Shown: positions 61,548 to 64,000 of the stretch, piece after piece
How the letters are laid out: every line of letters starts with the position of its first letter
Numbering within the stretch: position 1 is the first letter of the stretch
Assembly (NCBI RefSeq): GCF_000223905.1
Contig: NC_015948.1
Span: forward strand, 2,294,001 to 2,358,000
Reading direction: 5' to 3'
Origin: Haloarcula hispanica ATCC 33960
GTDB taxonomy: Archaea; Halobacteriota; Halobacteria; Halobacteriales; Haloarculaceae
DNA length: 64,000 nt
Notes under the pieces: model-generated
Told to the model about the DNA's origin: nothing
Seen by the model: only the letters and a program-made list of their open reading frames with translations
Database searches by the model: none
Position numbers and translations under genes: made by a program

Positions 61548-62351
61548 TTAGCGCTGGTCCGCGTGGGCGAACACGAACGCCCGGAGGAGTTTCGCGGCCA
61601 GCGTCGCCGTCTGACCGTCGTCGCGGTCGTTGACCTCGACTACGTCGAAGCCGACGGTCTGCGGTGCGACGGCTCGGACCACGGTGTGCATCTCCCGCGG
61701 GTCGAGGCCGAACGGTTCCGGCGTCCCGGTGCCCGGCGCGAACCCGGGGTCGGCGGCGTCGATGTCGACTGAGAGGTACACCCGCTCGTCGTCGAACGCA
61801 GGCGACCAGTCGGCCACGTCCTCGGGCGGGACGACGGTCACGTCGGGTTCGTTCGCGCGGTCCCATTCGGCTTCCGAGCCAGTGCGTGCGCCCAGCACAA
61901 TCGCTTCGTCAGCCACCGAGAGCGCGTGGTGGGTCACCGTCGCGTGGGAGTACTCGTCGCCGGCGTAGGATTCGCGCAGGTCGAGATGCGCGTCCAGACA
62001 GACGAACACGTCTGGATCGAGCGCACGCACGCCGGCCACAGAGACGGTGTGTTCGCCGCCGACGACGAGCGGGACGGCCCCCTCGCTCTCGAAATCCGAG
62101 AGAGTGCCCTGGAGGAAAGTGAGGTACTCGGCAACGTCGGCCGTGGGGCCGATGTCGCCGTGATCGTAGACGGAACAGTCAGTGAAGTGCTGGTCGGTGC
62201 GGTGGTCGTAATCGTCGAACTGCTGGCCGAACTGGCGGACGCGGCGTGGGCCAAAGCGTGCACCGGGGCGAAACGACGTCGACGCGTCGAGTGGCGCGCC
62301 CACGAGCGCGTAGTCGGCCGCCCCGCGGTCGGCCCCCGCACCGGGCAACAT
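61548..62351 (-). CDS. speB: Agmatinase-like ureohydrolase linked to IF5A modification
   Basis: 267 residues. Mn-binding motifs of the arginase/agmatinase family are complete: GGEHTVS (His), DAHLD (Asp, His, Asp) and SVDIDAADP (two Asp). Classic agmatinases make putrescine; in Haloferax volcanii the homologue next to IF5A is required for hypusine-type modification, acting after agmatine is attached. It starts 2 nt after the eif5a stop, so the two are co-transcribed. Confidence 0.92.
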   Translation of the reverse strand: MLPGAGADRGAADYALVGAPLDASTSFRPGARFGPRRVRQFGQQFDDYDHRTDQHFTDCSVYDHGDIGPTADVAEYLTFLQGTLSDFESEGAVPLVVGGEHTVSVAGVRALDPDVFVCLDAHLDLRESYAGDEYSHATVTHHALSVADEAIVLGARTGSEAEWDRANEPDVTVVPPEDVADWSPAFDDERVYLSVDIDAADPGFAPGTGTPEPFGLDPREMHTVVRAVAPQTVGFDVVEVNDRDDGQTATLAAKLLRAFVFAHADQR

Positions 62352-62353
62352 CG

Positions 62354-62734
62354 TTACGAGCGTGTGATCTTGCGCTGTTCCTCGTACTGGAGGTACTCGA
62401 TTTCGTCGTCAGGCTGGAGGTCGATGTCCTCGGGGACCCGCATCGTGAACGTGTCGTAGGTGTCGAGGTCCATTACCTGGGCGTCGTTGCCGTCGGTCGA
62501 GACGACCTGCCCCTGCTTTCGGTTGACAATCGGGACCCAGACCTTCGCGTCGACGGGCTGGGACAGCGAGCGCTTCTTGCCGTCGAAAACGCCCTTGGCG
62601 TCGATGCGGGCCTTGGCGCTGCCGTGCTTGCCCGGCTTGGCCGTGCTGTAGGAGTTAATCTTACACGGCGTGTCTTCGATCATGACGTAGCTTCCCTCGT
62701 CGAGCTCTCGAACTTCGGTCTGCTCTCTTGCCAT
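62354..62734 (-). CDS. eif5a: Translation factor IF5A
   Basis: 126 residues. The modification site is Lys36 in [12 protein letters not shown] (hypusine loop K-x-G-K-H-G), and the N-terminal SH3-like and C-terminal OB domains are present. It relieves ribosome stalling after deoxyhypusine or hypusine modification. A TATA-like GTATAAACG (read on the minus strand) lies 28 nt upstream of the ATG, so the mRNA is probably leaderless. Confidence 0.97.
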   Translation of the reverse strand: MAREQTEVRELDEGSYVMIEDTPCKINSYSTAKPGKHGSAKARIDAKGVFDGKKRSLSQPVDAKVWVPIVNRKQGQVVSTDGNDAQVMDLDTYDTFTMRVPEDIDLQPDDEIEYLQYEEQRKITRS

Positions 62735-62757
62735 ACCGCCGGATTACCCCTGTTTGG

Positions 62758-62766
62758 GTATAAACG
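62758..62766 (-). promoter_or_regulatory. TATA box of eif5a-speB operon
   Basis: GTATAAACG on the plus strand (CGTTTATAC on the minus strand) is 24-32 nt upstream of the IF5A start, the standard position for a leaderless transcript. Confidence 0.6.
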
Positions 62767-62917
62767 GTTTGGAATGCCGCAGGCCAGGTCCATCGCTGGG
62801 CTCGTCCGAAGAAACGAGTCCTCCAGCGCCCGGAACTCCTCGACAGCAGCCCGACTCCCACAGCAGTTCCCACGTCTACCCCCACAGTTCAAGTGAGCTT
62901 GCACTAACCACACAGAT

Positions 62918-63556
62918 GTGGCACTCTCGTTCGACCTGTTCGGGACGCTCGTAGCGGCAGACCGGCCGTCAGAGCCGTGGGACGCCATTGCGGAGACGCT
63001 TTCGGCCCAGTCGGTTCGGGTGCCGGACGACTGGGAGGACGCCTATCGCTCGGCCCACCGCGAGTACGACCGCGGCCGGGAAGCGCCGCTGGACGAACAC
63101 GTTCGACTGGCGCTTGCCAGCCGCGGAGTCGAGGTTGCCGAGGAGACGGCGACCGAGGTCGTCCTCGATGCCTTCGACAGCCCGGTGACGGTCCGCGAGG
63201 GAGCCATCGAAGCGCTGGACGCCGCAGCACAGCGTGGCCCGGTCGCTGTCTGTTCGAACTGCAGTGTCCCTGGATTGGTCGAGCGAACGCTGGAGCGAGC
63301 GGCCATCGAGAATCAGAGCGGCCACGCGTTCGACGCCGTCGTCACCAGCGTCGACTGCGGCTGGCGGAAACCGCACCAGCGCATCTTCGAGGTAACTGCT
63401 GACGCGCTCGACGCGGAGCTTTCTGACCTCGTCCACGTTGGCGACGACGCCCGAACGGACGGCGGCGCGGGCCGCGTGGGCGCGCAGTCGATGTTACTGG
63501 AAGACCACCCGCTACCGGCGATAGCCGAGAAGCTCCGGGAGGGAACGCTGTGTTGA
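62918..63556 (+). CDS. HAD-superfamily phosphatase-like hydrolase
   Basis: 212 residues, GTG start (no in-frame ATG upstream). Motif I is SFDLFGT (Asp6), motif II has Ser/Asn in AVCSNCSVP, motif III Lys in GWRKPHQRIF, motif IV GDDARTDGGAG. This is the HAD-IA subfamily. The GTG of cbiB overlaps its stop by 7 nt, so it is co-translated with a cobalamin gene and may act on a cobamide intermediate such as a phosphate ester (inference). Confidence 0.87.
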   Translation: MALSFDLFGTLVAADRPSEPWDAIAETLSAQSVRVPDDWEDAYRSAHREYDRGREAPLDEHVRLALASRGVEVAEETATEVVLDAFDSPVTVREGAIEALDAAAQRGPVAVCSNCSVPGLVERTLERAAIENQSGHAFDAVVTSVDCGWRKPHQRIFEVTADALDAELSDLVHVGDDARTDGGAGRVGAQSMLLEDHPLPAIAEKLREGTLC

Positions 63557-64000
63557 GCGCGCTGGCGGTGGCCGTCGCCGGCGGGCTGGAACTCGCAATC
63601 GGTGAGCCACCGACCCGATTGCATCCCGTTGCGTGGTTCGGACGACTCGTCGGGGCGGTCGACCGCGAGTGGGACCACCCGCTTGCGGTCGGGGCGCTCG
63701 CCGCGGCGCTGTTGCCGCTCGGAGCCGCCACGGTGGTCGGCGCGACTGTCGCGCTCGCCGCCGGCCGCGCGCCCCTCGCCGCCGTCGCGCTCGCCGGCCT
63801 CGCGCTGTTCCTGACCACGAGCCTCCGCAGTCTCCTCTCGACCGCTCGGGGCGTCATCGCCGACACCGAGGCCGACCTCGCGGCTGCTCGGGACGGGCTG
63901 CTCGCACTCGCTGGCCGCGACGCCAGCGCGCTCTCTGCGGGCGAGGTTCGCAGCGCCGCCGTCGAGAGCGCGTCGGAGAACCTCGCCGACGGCCTCGTCG
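63550..64000 (+). CDS. cbiB: Adenosylcobinamide-phosphate synthase CbiB (3' cut by window)
   Basis: GTG start at 63550 followed by LSALAVAVAGGLELAIGEPP. Family motifs are seen: PTRLHPVAWFGRLVG near the N-terminus and AAVESASENLADGLV at the window edge. CbiB joins aminopropanol phosphate to adenosylcobyric acid. The frame stays open to the last base; about 150 codons are present, roughly half of the protein. Confidence 0.92.
   Translation, partial: MLSALAVAVAGGLELAIGEPPTRLHPVAWFGRLVGAVDREWDHPLAVGALAAALLPLGAATVVGATVALAAGRAPLAAVALAGLALFLTTSLRSLLSTARGVIADTEADLAAARDGLLALAGRDASALSAGEVRSAAVESASENLADGLV

Noticed and set aside
1-64000. CRISPR arrays, rRNA or tRNA genes, intact insertion sequences
   Set aside because: No regularly spaced repeats, rRNA blocks, cloverleaf sequences or transposase genes were seen on reading; the hairpin elements are not arrays.

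Overview
The window is a contiguous stretch of haloarchaeal chromosome. The evidence is high G+C, strongly acidic proteins with Asp/Glu-rich inserts, twin-arginine lipoprotein signals, TATA boxes placed about 25-30 nt upstream of start codons (leaderless mRNAs), and an archaeal gene set: TFB, LonB, IF5A with deoxyhypusine synthase, archaeal DHQ synthase II, AglD-like glycosyltransferase, Brp/Blh and CrtI. Gene content resembles Haloarcula or a close relative; that is an inference from recognition, not a database result. I saw no rRNA, tRNA, CRISPR array or intact insertion sequence.

Layout. 1-5.6 kb: a gene tail, a coupled pair (luciferase-like-fold protein and FAD oxidoreductase), small heat-shock protein, DUF429 protein, ABC exporter. 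5.9-14 kb: NhaC antiporter, COG1031 radical SAM enzyme, AglD-like fusion glycosyltransferase, Tat-exported lipase-like protein, TFB. 14-15.4 kb: a head-to-head pair of hairpin repeats, then an orphan TSPPY DNA methylase (Zim/CTAG type). 15.4-22 kb: aromatic amino-acid block (aroD, aroB', aroA', trpA, trpB, trpC) with TGTACA boxes at the trpC promoter. 22-28.6 kb: GNAT, YchF, a transducer with no sensor domain, a DsbA-like lipoprotein with a cysteine-bearing membrane partner, and a toxin-antitoxin pair. 28.9-36.4 kb: CosB/CosT-like compatible-solute chemoreceptor pair, Bat-type HTH regulator, oleate hydratase, CNNM/CorC protein. 36.5-45.5 kb: Eis-like acetyltransferase, Brp/Blh and CrtI (retinal/carotenoid), purine phosphoribosyltransferase, DsbB, aldo-keto reductase, MFS carrier, endonuclease III. 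45.5-50 kb: a DtxR-type-box-controlled six-repeat halocyanin lipoprotein, a tiny ORF with a near-duplicate promoter, SAM hydrolase and NadM. 50-64 kb: LonB, CPBP protease, an MGMT-like protein without its cysteine, a second hairpin-repeat locus, GDPD, deoxyhypusine synthase, AzlCD, SprT-like, Nif3, hydrolases, agmatinase-like plus IF5A, and a HAD phosphatase leading into CbiB.

Functional links. Three successive enzymes of the archaeal dehydroquinate route sit beside the last three tryptophan genes. IF5A, its agmatinase-like neighbour and deoxyhypusine synthase are all here, which fits the agmatine-dependent hypusination route described in Haloferax. Brp and CrtI are divergent neighbours that could feed retinal synthesis. 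The least-described material is the hairpin repeat family (14.0 and 53.7 kb), the DtxR-box locus (45.9-48.6 kb), the cysteine-less MGMT homologue and the 24-bp tandem repeat between dys and azlC.
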